Source: Propionivibrio sp. (GTDB lineage: Bacteria; Pseudomonadota; Gammaproteobacteria; Burkholderiales; Rhodocyclaceae). From it: a stretch of 16,547 nucleotides of DNA. The notes under the pieces are model-generated. The model was not told where the DNA came from, did not search any database, and saw only the letters and a list, made by a program, of their open reading frames with translations. Below are positions 7,050 to 13,632 of the stretch, piece after piece. A program made the translations under genes and the position numbers. Where the stretch lies: positions 1-16,547 of the forward strand of contig QKII01000015.1 of assembly GCA_003249625.1 (NCBI GenBank), given 5' to 3'. Numbering within the stretch: the stretch's first letter is position 1; each line of letters opens with the position of its first letter.

Positions 7050-7074
7050 TTGGTGAGCGCGAAGCGCTCACCAA
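7050..7074. terminator. Stem-loop between convergent genes
   Basis: TTGGTGAGCGC (7050-7060) and GCGCTCACCAA (7064-7074) form a perfect 11-bp stem with a GAA loop. It lies between the stop of the 82-aa gene (6993, plus) and the stop of the 260-aa gene (7135, minus), where a bidirectional terminator is expected. No clear T-tract follows on either strand, so termination strength is uncertain. Confidence 0.6.
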
Positions 7075-7134
7075 CGACCATTGAGGGCGCGAACCGGAGC
7101 AGTGATGCCCTCCCGGCTCGGGGGCAGAGACGAC

Positions 7135-7917
7135 TTAGGCGGCGTCTTTGTCGCGGACGGAGTATGGCTTCATCGCGACGACCGATTTCATTGAATAGTT
7201 GAACCGTGGGTGCAGCCTTTCCCCCATCCGGTTTCGACCATTCATCTGGAACCCAAGATGTAGCATGGCGATGATCATATCCGTATTCGAAACGTAATTG
7301 TGTCCGATCACCACGTCTCCGAAGAGCCTGAAGGGCGTTTCTTCGGCTCGGTGCTTCAGGAAGTAGGCGCCCTTTTCTTGCGTTGTCTTGATCTTCTCCA
7401 GACAGGACGCATAGGCCAGCGCATGAAGGAGGCTGTCACGTTTCGCGATGTCCGTTACCTTTGCACGAGACTCGCTGATCCGCTTGCGCCAAATTGCTGA
7501 CCCGACATTGCCCTGCATGTGGACAGGCGCACCAGCCAGCTCGTCCTGGATATGGCGGTTTTCCGGCCAGAGATATCTGTTGCCATATCCCATGTCGTTG
7601 ATTTCCGGATCCCGTGAGGCTTCCTTCACCATCACGGTCGTCGCGAGGATATCGTAGATGTTCCGAGCCGACACGACGAGGCCGCGAGAGGAGGCGAAGT
7701 CTGCTGCCGTCTGGAAACAGAGCTTGATTTCATGCTCGCGATCAGGAGCCGCTTCGAGCGTCTGCCGGAAGCCAGTGGCGGTGTGAAAGCCAAAGGCGCG
7801 CGCAATTAGTTCCGGGCGGAGGCTGGGGGCAATACTCGGCAGGTGCAGCGCCTCGGCCTTTTTCAAGTTAGACAAGTCGGCTGCAGACAGGTGAAACGGA
7901 ATGGTGGCGTCGATCAT
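7135..7917 (-). CDS. 260-aa plasmid-type protein of unknown function
   Basis: Start ATG at 7917 (MIDATIPFHL...) has GGAG 6 nt upstream; an ATG at 7923 is also in frame but too close to that site. The N-terminal 60 residues (LSNLKKAEALHLPSIAP then ELIARAFGFHTATGFRQTLE) resemble a small helical module at the start of many plasmid-borne proteins: a Lys/Ala helix, then an S-x-A-(R/L)-ALG(Y/F)-x-x-x-x-(A/G)-(L/F) segment. The rest contains MGYGNRYLWPENRHIQDELA and FGDVVIGHNYVSNTDMIIAM with no motif I recognise. No signal peptide or membrane helix is seen. The gene diverges from the small ORF at 7980. It is probably a real gene, given its length, its ribosome binding site and the lack of a competing frame. 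Confidence 0.75.
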   Translation of the reverse strand: MIDATIPFHLSAADLSNLKKAEALHLPSIAPSLRPELIARAFGFHTATGFRQTLEAAPDREHEIKLCFQTAADFASSRGLVVSARNIYDILATTVMVKEASRDPEINDMGYGNRYLWPENRHIQDELAGAPVHMQGNVGSAIWRKRISESRAKVTDIAKRDSLLHALAYASCLEKIKTTQEKGAYFLKHRAEETPFRLFGDVVIGHNYVSNTDMIIAMLHLGFQMNGRNRMGERLHPRFNYSMKSVVAMKPYSVRDKDAA

Positions 7918-7979
7918 GCTCATCTCCAAGGCCGTGATCGCCGGTTAGACACGACCATCGAGTGAGAGATCGAGGTCAA

Positions 7980-8225
7980 GTGCAGTATCAGGAGACGAAG
8001 GTTTCAGCCGGCGACAGCTACGGGGTTCACCCTGGGTGGTCGAAGTTAGTGAGGAGGTGCAGCTATTGCAACATCATCTTTTGTAAGGCTGCGGGTTTGA
8101 CTGGCGCTCGGTGGCCCGCTCATTGTGGCACTTGCCAGAAAGATGCGCTATTCAAGTGGTGGAACCAGTATAATTTTGGGATCCAAGCGCATTTCGCGAT
8201 GGCAAATAATTGCCCCCACGGGTAG
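7980..8225 (+). CDS. Possible small zinc-ribbon protein (81 aa)
   Basis: The frame starts at GTG 7980 with GAGG only 4 nt upstream; an earlier GTG at 7962 has no ribosome binding site. The feature in favour of a real protein is a Cys pattern typical of a zinc ribbon: CSYC (about 28-31), one further Cys, then CGTC 18 residues later, with an aromatic-rich tail (KWWNQYNFG...). The start is weak and the composition is unremarkable, so this could be a decayed gene or chance. If real, it would be a DNA- or protein-binding accessory factor. Confidence 0.4.
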   Translation: MQYQETKVSAGDSYGVHPGWSKLVRRCSYCNIIFCKAAGLTGARWPAHCGTCQKDALFKWWNQYNFGIQAHFAMANNCPHG

Positions 8226-8415
8226 GTGTAGATCTCGATCCACCTGACCCAAGAACCTGAACAGCTAAGTACCGTCATCCAGATAACGGGACATGGCAGT
8301 CACCGGGATAACGGAATACGGGTGGGGACAGAAACTGCACACCGCCAATCTCGTGGGGCGCCTTGTTCTAGGGAAACGTGGCTCGTAGATCGAATGCCGA
8401 AAGGAGGCGCGAGCC

Positions 8416-8949
8416 ATGCCCCAGAAGAGGACATCGCAACAAAAGGCTGAAGCCACTCCGGCAAAGCGTCAGAAGTCCTCGACCGAGAGGATCTTCGGCC
8501 CCGCCGTGATGAGTCATGGTTTTACCGGTGTTCCGAACATCCTCGTTCGGGGCCAGAAGCGTCTTGGGTTGAACACGGCCCAGTTCAATATTCTGGTTCA
8601 GTTGTTGAGCTATTGGATGGACCCGGCAAAGCCACCCTTCCCGTCAAAACGGAAGCTGCTGGAACGTCTGGATATGTCTGAGACGACCTTGCAGAAGCAT
8701 ATTCGCGACTTGGAAGCACAGGATTTTCTGAGGCGCGAGCAGCAAACGACAGCGGCAGGGGATTTCGGATCCAACATCTATCACCTCGATGGGCTGGTAC
8801 GGAAACTGAAGAAGCTCGCCCCGGATTTTGACGACGAGCGGGCTGAACGTGAGGCCGCGCGTCAGAAAACAGAGCGCCCGAATGCACGGGCAAATGCGCG
8901 GGCAGCGGCCGCCAAGCAGCGTGTGACAATTGCAAAAACCGAGGACTGA
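8416..8949 (+). CDS. Winged helix-turn-helix DNA-binding protein (HTH_36-like)
   Basis: A 177-aa protein with a clear ribosome binding site (AAAGGAGG) upstream of the ATG at 8416. The N-terminus (1-25) is basic and probably disordered. Residues about 50-125 form a winged HTH of the type seen in plasmid replication or transfer regulators: QFNILVQLLSYWMDP, FPSKRKLLERLDMSETTLQK (recognition helix) and HIRDLEAQDFLRREQQ, with GSNIYHLDGLVRKLKKL closing the wing. The C-terminal 40 residues (EREAARQKTERPNARANARA) are charged and likely helical or coiled. The nuclease-like gene begins 5 bp after its stop, so the pair is co-transcribed. It may autoregulate that operon; alternatively it could be a replication-initiator relative. 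Confidence 0.85.
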   Translation: MPQKRTSQQKAEATPAKRQKSSTERIFGPAVMSHGFTGVPNILVRGQKRLGLNTAQFNILVQLLSYWMDPAKPPFPSKRKLLERLDMSETTLQKHIRDLEAQDFLRREQQTTAAGDFGSNIYHLDGLVRKLKKLAPDFDDERAEREAARQKTERPNARANARAAAAKQRVTIAKTED

Positions 8950-8954
8950 GACCG

Positions 8955-9380
8955 ATGTCGATGACCCCGATCCAGCATCCTTCGGGTGCCCTCGCCTTCG
9001 GACGTCTGCTTGAGATGCGCGCGCCAGGCATCATCTTGCCGGCCGGCGAGATCCGCCTTTTTCGTGGGCGGCACACTGGCCCCAATCGCGGCTTCGGTGC
9101 CGAGCACATCTGGGCTGAACACGAGCGCGAGATGATCGCGGCCGGCTTTCCTGGTTTTGAGAACGTGGCTGGGTATGTCGCGACGATTGTCCGAGAGGGC
9201 ACCCCCGTGTTTTTCGGGGATCACAACTGGAGGACTCTCAGGGCGATGGCTGTCCGCTCGCGGACCGGGACCGCGATTGTCGAACACCGTGCGCCACGTG
9301 GCGAGGATGCGCATTGGTCAGTGATCACGGCCTACTCCGGAACGAAAACGCACGGCACCCGTGTGGGAACCGTGCGTTGA
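8955..9380 (+). CDS. Small BECR-fold (PBECR-type) nuclease-like protein
   Basis: A 141-aa soluble protein starting at ATG 8955, only 5 bp after the HTH gene. The central part GFGAEHIWAEHEREMIAAGF (47-66) then VAGYVATIVREGTPVF, and the C-terminal HWSVITAYSGTK (120-131), follow the layout of the phage-Barnase-EndoU-ColicinE5/D-RelE-like (PBECR) families: an HI-x3-H motif, a helix ending in a V-x-x-I turn, a beta-sheet core and a T-x-Y strand near the end. Those proteins are predicted RNases, carried as phage, plasmid or toxin domains. The His and Lys residues (H51, H56, H120, K131) are candidate catalytic residues. The assignment is by pattern only. Pairing with a DNA-binding protein suggests a toxin-antitoxin-like or transfer-associated unit. 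Confidence 0.65.
   Translation: MSMTPIQHPSGALAFGRLLEMRAPGIILPAGEIRLFRGRHTGPNRGFGAEHIWAEHEREMIAAGFPGFENVAGYVATIVREGTPVFFGDHNWRTLRAMAVRSRTGTAIVEHRAPRGEDAHWSVITAYSGTKTHGTRVGTVR
9347..9378. terminator. Stem-loop across the stop of the BECR-like gene
   Basis: AACGCACGG (9347-9355) and CCGTGCGTT (9370-9378) are perfect 9-bp arms with a 14-nt loop; the right arm abuts the TGA stop. It may terminate the two-gene HTH/BECR-like transcript, though no T-run follows. Confidence 0.4.
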
Positions 9381-9977
9381 TCGATGTGCTCGCAGTAGCA
9401 GCGCGTCCTTAGCTCAAGGGGTCGGACGCCACCCTTACGTGTCCTGCAAATGGCTCTCTTGGCAGAACCATCATCCAAGTGGGCGGAGCGATATCCAAGA
9501 TAACCCGGCCCAAGATGCTCTTTATGGCACATCGCAAACATAATGATTGAGCGCAGAGAGTCAAGGATTCTGCTGCGCACGCAGACTTAAGGGGACACGT
9601 ACAGACATCGTGCCGACCACTCCGCTACTCAGGTTCCGGGTTTCAGCTCCGCTGCAGCGTGCAGGATCGAACGGCCGCTGTGGGCCGGGGCTGTGTGGAA
9701 ACTCTGATTTCCCAAATTCGCGAAGAACGGCCTCCTTGGTGGCCTGCCTATGACGGCTCGCATCGGAACAAAACCTCACAGACGCGCCTGTCGGTGAACA
9801 TTGTTTCGGAGCCAGTGTTGTTCGATTGAGTTTCCACACAGCATCGGCCGACACTAGCCGCGGTCATTGCGATAGCCATGTAGTATAGAAGACAAGCCTT
9901 TCTTCCATGCTGCGTAATGGCTTGCGGCGGCGATTAAATCGCCTCAAGGTTGATCGCAGATTTTATGAGGCAATCCA
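9381..9977. other. 600-bp gene-free, repeat-derived stretch
   Basis: Short frames on both strands overlap without ribosome binding sites or recognisable motifs, so no gene is called. The right half (about 9680-9850) contains the inverted-repeat element listed separately. The last 100 bp must hold the promoter of the DUF2235 gene. I see no tRNA. Confidence 0.5.
9690..9842. mobile_element. MITE-like element or IS remnant with 15-bp perfect terminal inverted repeats
   Basis: GCTGTGTGGAAACTC (9690-9704) and GAGTTTCCACACAGC (9828-9842) are perfect reverse complements 153 bp apart end to end. The repeat extends imperfectly outward (TGGGCCGGG on the left against TCGGCCGAT on the right strand, 6 of 9 matching). 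The interior has no transposase. GTGTG(A/G)AAAC termini are seen in several DDE-transposase IS families, so this is either a non-autonomous MITE or an internally deleted IS. I see no obvious target duplication at the borders. Confidence 0.55.
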
Positions 9978-11399
9978 GTGGTTAAGAATATCTGCATTTT
10001 CGCGGACGGCACAGGACAGATGGGTGGTCTTCACCCCGATCAGCGACTGTCAAACGTCTACAAGATGTATCGTGCCATGCGGCCGGGACCTGACTCGCCC
10101 ATCAGCCCAAAGGAGCAGGTTGCATTCTACGATCCGGGACTGGGGACGGGAGTAAGTGGAAGTCTGTGGGGCCGCATCAAATTAATTCTGGAAAGCGCGG
10201 TCGGAACTGGCATCGATCACAATATCATCGATTGTTACGAACAGATCATCGCCCACTACGAGCCTGGAGACCGCGTTCTGCTGTTTGGGTTTTCACGAGG
10301 CGCCTACACTGTCAGGGCATTGGCCAATGTGATGAACCTGTGCGGTGTTCCGACACGGATGCCCGATGGAACGCCCGTTCCTCGTCATGGGCCGAGACTG
10401 CGCAAAATCGCGAAAGACGCCGTCAAGTTCGTCTACAACCATGGTGCAGGGAAGCCGCGTGGTAAGAATCCGTATTTCGAACATCGCGAAGAATTAGGAC
10501 GTCGCTTCCGTCAAAAATATTCGAGCTCTCCGACCGAAGGCGAAGATGTCCAGGGTAACGTCCAGCCAACGTTCATCGGGGTTTTCGACACGGTTGCGTC
10601 GTTGCGAACTGCGGTTGTTCGAACGCTTGTCTGGGGACTGACATCTGCGGTGGCAGCAGCGTTTTTCACCGGCTTGGCCTTGGGGTGGACTTGGTGGCTC
10701 ATTGCGCCGCTTGGGATTGTGTTGGCGCTATTGGTGTACCAGCTGGGTTCATTGCTTGCTGACAACTTCAAGTATTTTTCCGAGGACCCAGAACACAAGC
10801 TGAAACTGTGGCGGCCTTCGGACTGGCCGCAGATTTGGCGAACTGGCCATTTCGCGGCCTGGAACAAGAAAAACTATGACATGTGGCTGGACCCGGATGT
10901 CCAACATGCCCGCCACGCCATGTCGATCGATGAAGATCGAGCGGATTTCCCGAGGGTTGGTTGGGGATCGAAATGGGCCGCTGAGGAAACGGCTGCCCGT
11001 GAACCCGCGTGGCTTAAGCAAGTGTGGTTTGCTGGATGCCACAGCGACATTGGCGGCAGCTACCCCGAAGCGGAGTCACGGCTGAGCGATATCGCGTTGG
11101 ACTGGATGATCGACGAACTGAAGGTCTGCGTACCGTCTGTGCAAATTAATGAAAGCTTGCTCCATCGCGCACCGGATCCTTTGGGGCTTCAACACCGCGA
11201 GGAAGCTATGCTGAGTTTCGGGATCTTCCGGATCGGCTGGAAGAGGGGGATCAGGGATGTCGGCGATGATTTCCCGCTCCACCCCTCTGTCACAGAGCGA
11301 TTGAAGGCCTCCGTGGTTCCTCAAAGCGGAGAAGTGAAAGCGTACCGGCCAGCTCAACTACGGGGGCGTGCGGAGCTGAAGCAGTACTTCGATGATTGA
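9978..11399 (+). CDS. DUF2235 alpha/beta-hydrolase with two membrane segments (Tle1-like lipase fold)
   Basis: A 473-aa protein starting at GTG 9978 with GAGG 7 nt upstream. The N-terminus ICIFADGTGQMGG (5-17) is the DUF2235 signature strand and oxyanion loop. GFSRGAYTVR (104-113) carries the nucleophile Ser106 in the G-x-S-x-G elbow. FIGVFDTV (199-206) holds a candidate acid, and WFAGCHSDIGGSY (350-362) supplies the His/Asp pair found in the family. Residues about 211-259 form two strongly hydrophobic segments, which tether the enzyme to the inner membrane or insert into a target membrane. Relatives include type VI secretion phospholipase effectors of the Tle1 group, but no VgrG, chaperone or immunity gene lies next to it. 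It stands alone between a repeat element and convergent genes. Its substrate and role (phospholipase, bacteriophage defence or other) are unknown. Confidence 0.88.
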   Translation: MVKNICIFADGTGQMGGLHPDQRLSNVYKMYRAMRPGPDSPISPKEQVAFYDPGLGTGVSGSLWGRIKLILESAVGTGIDHNIIDCYEQIIAHYEPGDRVLLFGFSRGAYTVRALANVMNLCGVPTRMPDGTPVPRHGPRLRKIAKDAVKFVYNHGAGKPRGKNPYFEHREELGRRFRQKYSSSPTEGEDVQGNVQPTFIGVFDTVASLRTAVVRTLVWGLTSAVAAAFFTGLALGWTWWLIAPLGIVLALLVYQLGSLLADNFKYFSEDPEHKLKLWRPSDWPQIWRTGHFAAWNKKNYDMWLDPDVQHARHAMSIDEDRADFPRVGWGSKWAAEETAAREPAWLKQVWFAGCHSDIGGSYPEAESRLSDIALDWMIDELKVCVPSVQINESLLHRAPDPLGLQHREEAMLSFGIFRIGWKRGIRDVGDDFPLHPSVTERLKASVVPQSGEVKAYRPAQLRGRAELKQYFDD

Positions 11400-11444
11400 A
11401 AAGAGGCGTCCGTTCAGTGAACGCTGTTTCTTCTCGGACATAAC

Positions 11445-11468
11445 GATTGTGCACGGCTCGGCACAATC
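11445..11468. terminator. Possible stem-loop between convergent genes
   Basis: GATTGTGC (11445-11452) and GCACAATC (11461-11468) are perfect 8-bp arms with an 8-nt loop, in the 88-bp gap between the convergent DUF2235 and HExxH genes. No T-tract is present, so this is only suggestive. Confidence 0.35.
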
Positions 11469-11487
11469 TCGGGCAAGGGGTCGGCGG

Positions 11488-11943
11488 TTACCTGAGATCA
11501 ATCTGCAGCGATCGCGCCCATCGGGCCAGCTCCTCGGCGTACACGGACTCCAGCTCGGCGGCACGTTGCCTCAGGATCACGAAGGCCAGTTGGGTGCCTG
11601 CTTCAGGGTGTTCGTCTATTGCCTTTCGGTCGGCGCTTGACTGAGCATTGAAGTCCAAGCCTTCAAGGTTAGTCAGGAATTCGTCTGGGCGCAGATCAGG
11701 GTTGCTGGCAAGACAGCAGGCCAATTCACCCGCGATGCCGAAGGCGGCGCGTTCCACGGGGGAAAGTTTGGGCAGCGCATATAACAACCGCCCCCGGATT
11801 GCCTTTTCATTCGGTGAAGGTATCGGATTCCGCCAGACTTCGATACGCCCATTGCCGCCAAAATGGCGTACCGCAATTAGGTGCCCGGTTTCGTGCCGAA
11901 CAATGCTGCGCAGTTCGCGCGCGAGGATCTGCTTGCGGTTCAT
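11488..11943 (-). CDS. Small HExxH zinc-metallopeptidase-like protein
   Basis: A 151-aa protein. The ATG at 11943 has AAAGGAG 5 nt upstream, better than an upstream in-frame start. Near the N-terminus, IVRHETGHLIAVRHFGG (14-30) holds the HExxH zinc motif (H17, E18, H21) in the helix layout of M41/FtsH-like minimal peptidases. ELACCLASNPDLRPDEFLTN at about 92-111 is where a third metal ligand would sit (Asp or Glu residues are available). The C-terminal 45 residues are helical. It has no ATPase domain, membrane segment or signal peptide, so it would be a free-standing cytosolic protein. Similar short HExxH proteins with a C-terminal helical bundle occur in mobile elements, with unknown substrates. 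It lies 85 bp downstream of the UPF0149-like gene in the same direction. Confidence 0.75.
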   Translation of the reverse strand: MNRKQILARELRSIVRHETGHLIAVRHFGGNGRIEVWRNPIPSPNEKAIRGRLLYALPKLSPVERAAFGIAGELACCLASNPDLRPDEFLTNLEGLDFNAQSSADRKAIDEHPEAGTQLAFVILRQRAAELESVYAEELARWARSLQIDLR

Positions 11944-12028
11944 CTGGACTCCTTTGCTGCTGATCTCACGGCATCCACTCACACATGGGCGGATGGCCTT
12001 GCCAAATTCACGCAGTCCGCAGTGGCCT

Positions 12029-12640
12029 CTAATTCATCTTCCGCGAGCGTTTGCGTTTGGCATCACCGGCAGCCTGGCTGGAGTCCGGTCGCAGTGCTGA
12101 CAGGATCACGGCAACACAATTCGGGATCATGTCCGGGGCTTCGAGATCAACCTGGTCGATCTCATCCTCGGTCAGGCCGCTGTTCCCCTCATTGATGTCC
12201 TGCAGCGCCATCAGGAAAATCAGCGACGCCTTGGTTTCCTCATCCGCGGTGTCGACCACGGCTTCCCAAGTCTCGGGACGCAGCTTGATTGCCCGGGTGA
12301 AGCCGGAAATCCAGCCTTCCCAGAGGATCTCGTCGCTGTTTGGGTCCACTTCGTAGATCGGTTCGATCAACGGGGATTGCGTCATCTCCCTAGCAATCGA
12401 ATTGAAATGGGCCATCACCGCCGCGATCGTCGCCTGGGCTGCCGCCAGATCGGGGAAATCGACCTCCCCATTCCGGCCCCAGACATGGGGCAGCCAATCG
12501 GAAGGCGGGATGAGATCGGGGCAGGCGAGGATGCCGGTGACATAGCCGTCGAGCTCGCTCACGGTCATCGGAAGATTGTCCTGTGGCAACGTCGACAGGA
12601 TCTCGTCGAGAAGATCGATGTCCAGCTCTGAACGGCCCAT
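12029..12640 (-). CDS. UPF0149/YecA-family protein
   Basis: A 203-aa protein starting at ATG 12640 with a GGAG-type ribosome binding site about 6 nt upstream (GAGGAGCAGACC). The N-terminus LDEILSTLPQDNLPMTVSEL then DGYVTGILACPDLIPPSDWL is the YecA/UPF0149 signature (DG(Y/F)(V/L)(T/A)G-x-L-x-x-P). WEGWISGFTRAIKLRPETWE (about 124-143) is the second conserved helix. The basic tail KRKRSRK has no Cys-rich SEC-C motif, unlike many members. Family function is poorly defined, with SEC-C relatives linked to metal or RNA binding. It probably shares a transcript with the HExxH gene downstream. Confidence 0.85.
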   Translation of the reverse strand: MGRSELDIDLLDEILSTLPQDNLPMTVSELDGYVTGILACPDLIPPSDWLPHVWGRNGEVDFPDLAAAQATIAAVMAHFNSIAREMTQSPLIEPIYEVDPNSDEILWEGWISGFTRAIKLRPETWEAVVDTADEETKASLIFLMALQDINEGNSGLTEDEIDQVDLEAPDMIPNCVAVILSALRPDSSQAAGDAKRKRSRKMN

Positions 12641-12772
12641 GGTCTGCTCCTCCCTTGCGGTATTCCGGGTATCCGCTCGCATGCCAAACCGCAACCGCCT
12701 GACGTTCGTTACCCCCGCGCATCCTTGCGCCGTAAACTCGAGCTCGCACCGACGGCCTGCCCGAGATACAAT

Positions 12773-12795
12773 GGGCCGCCCGATTGGGACGGCCC
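12773..12795 (-). terminator. Terminator-like stem-loop downstream of cspA
   Basis: On the minus strand GGGCCGTCC-CAATC-GGGCGGCCC folds into a 9-bp stem with one U-G wobble and a 5-nt loop, followed by ATTGTAT. It lies 27 bp beyond the cspA stop, as expected for a rho-independent terminator with a weak U-tract. Confidence 0.65.
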
Positions 12796-12821
12796 GTCGT
12801 CAAATCCCCAAGGCGCGGCGA

Positions 12822-13028
12822 TCAGGCAAGCTTCAGGTTTACCGCCGACGTCTTGCCGTTCCGGCCGGTCTCTGCGTCGTAGGTGATCTTCTGCCCATCG
12901 TTCAGGCCGGGCAGCCCTGCGCGCTCGACGGCGGAGATGTGTACGAAGACGTCAGTACCGCCGCCTTCCGGTGCAATGAAGCCGTAGCCTTTGGTGGCGT
13001 TGAACCATTTCACGGTGCCTGCGGCCAT
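12822..13028 (-). CDS. cspA: Cold-shock protein (CspA family)
   Basis: A 68-aa protein, the normal family length, with both RNA-binding motifs: KGYGFI (RNP1, about 13-18) and DVFVHI (RNP2, about 26-31), plus the opening [13 protein letters not shown]. It is a single five-stranded OB-fold RNA/ssDNA chaperone in the cytosol. The ATG at 13028 has AAAGGA 7 nt upstream. The gene has its own downstream stem-loop and is thus probably a single-gene transcript. Csp genes are common on Rhodobacteraceae chromosomes and plasmids; nothing here shows cold induction. Confidence 0.96.
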   Translation of the reverse strand: MAAGTVKWFNATKGYGFIAPEGGGTDVFVHISAVERAGLPGLNDGQKITYDAETGRNGKTSAVNLKLA

Positions 13029-13337
13029 CGTGATATCCTTTCCAATCGTATCGCGCGCGAATTTTCTGCGATTTTACACCCGCGCAAACTGACGTCGGCG
13101 ATACCCGACGTGTCAAGCTTGGAGACGGGATTTCATAGGGAGGGAGGCGGCGAAGCAACGTTGGTGCAGGGGTGATCTTCGTCGGCATTCCGCGGTAAGC
13201 AGCATTGCGATTGCTGACGCTGCATTGCAGCGAAGACATGGCGGAATTGCCGATGTGTCGGTTGTTGCGTCAGGGGCGCTGACGTAATTGATCACCAAGG
13301 GAGGAAACTCACCTGACCAATCCTCCAGGAGGTTTCC
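13029..13337. promoter_or_regulatory. 309-bp divergent promoter region between cspA and the DUF1127-like gene
   Basis: The region has no gene. It contains three inverted repeats that could be operators or leader hairpins: ACGTCGG (13092-13098) with CCGACGT (13105-13111); a near-continuous palindrome CGCTGCA-T-TGCAGCG (13218-13232); and CGTCAG (13268-13273) with CTGACG (13279-13284). The first would fall in the cspA leader or promoter, the others in that of the plus-strand gene. I could not identify clear -35/-10 boxes. Confidence 0.45.
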
Positions 13338-13574
13338 ATGGCATATACGACGGGCGACACGCCCCGCGACTACGGTTTCGGAAAGAAACTCGCGGGCGCA
13401 TTTTCGGCGATCTTCAAACGCACTGGGGAACTGTTCATTGCTTTTAGCGAGGCACAGTCACGTTCCCACCAGATCCAGCGTCTGCAGTCGATGAGCGATG
13501 AGGCCCTGGCAAAGCGCTGCCTCACGCGCGACCGGATCGTGCACCACGTTTTCCGCGACCAGTTCTACATCTGA
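13338..13574 (+). CDS. 78-aa DUF1127-like small protein
   Basis: Strong ribosome binding site AGGAGG 5 nt upstream of ATG 13338. The C-terminal half QRLQSMSDEALAKRCLTRDR (47-66) then IVHHVFRDQFYI resembles the DUF1127 pattern common in Rhodobacteraceae (L-x-x-(L/M)SDE-x-LA-(K/R)-x-G-(I/L)-x-R-x-x-I), although here a Cys replaces the usual Gly. The N-terminal half is basic and amphipathic (FGKKLAGAFSAIFKRTGELF). DUF1127 proteins are small RNA- or phosphate-linked regulatory proteins in alphaproteobacteria. The function here is not established. Confidence 0.7.
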   Translation: MAYTTGDTPRDYGFGKKLAGAFSAIFKRTGELFIAFSEAQSRSHQIQRLQSMSDEALAKRCLTRDRIVHHVFRDQFYI

Positions 13575-13586
13575 GTGGAATGCCCT

Positions 13587-13617
13587 TGGGCGTCGTTCGG
13601 CTTTCCGGCGACGCCCA
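13587..13617. terminator. Bidirectional stem-loop between convergent genes
   Basis: TGGGCGTCG (13587-13595) and CGACGCCCA (13609-13617) form a perfect 9-bp stem with a 13-nt loop. It sits between the stops of the DUF1127-like gene (13574, plus) and the LPD7 gene (13633, minus). Confidence 0.7.
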
Positions 13618-13632
13618 TGGCTTGGCCGCTCT

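Noticed and set aside
8585..9202. Minus-strand open frame of 205 codons
   Set aside because: It is antisense to the HTH and BECR-like genes, which have good starts and recognisable domains.
9978..11399. Type VI secretion effector locus
   Set aside because: The DUF2235 gene has no VgrG, PAAR, Hcp, adaptor or immunity gene around it, so only the hydrolase fold is claimed.
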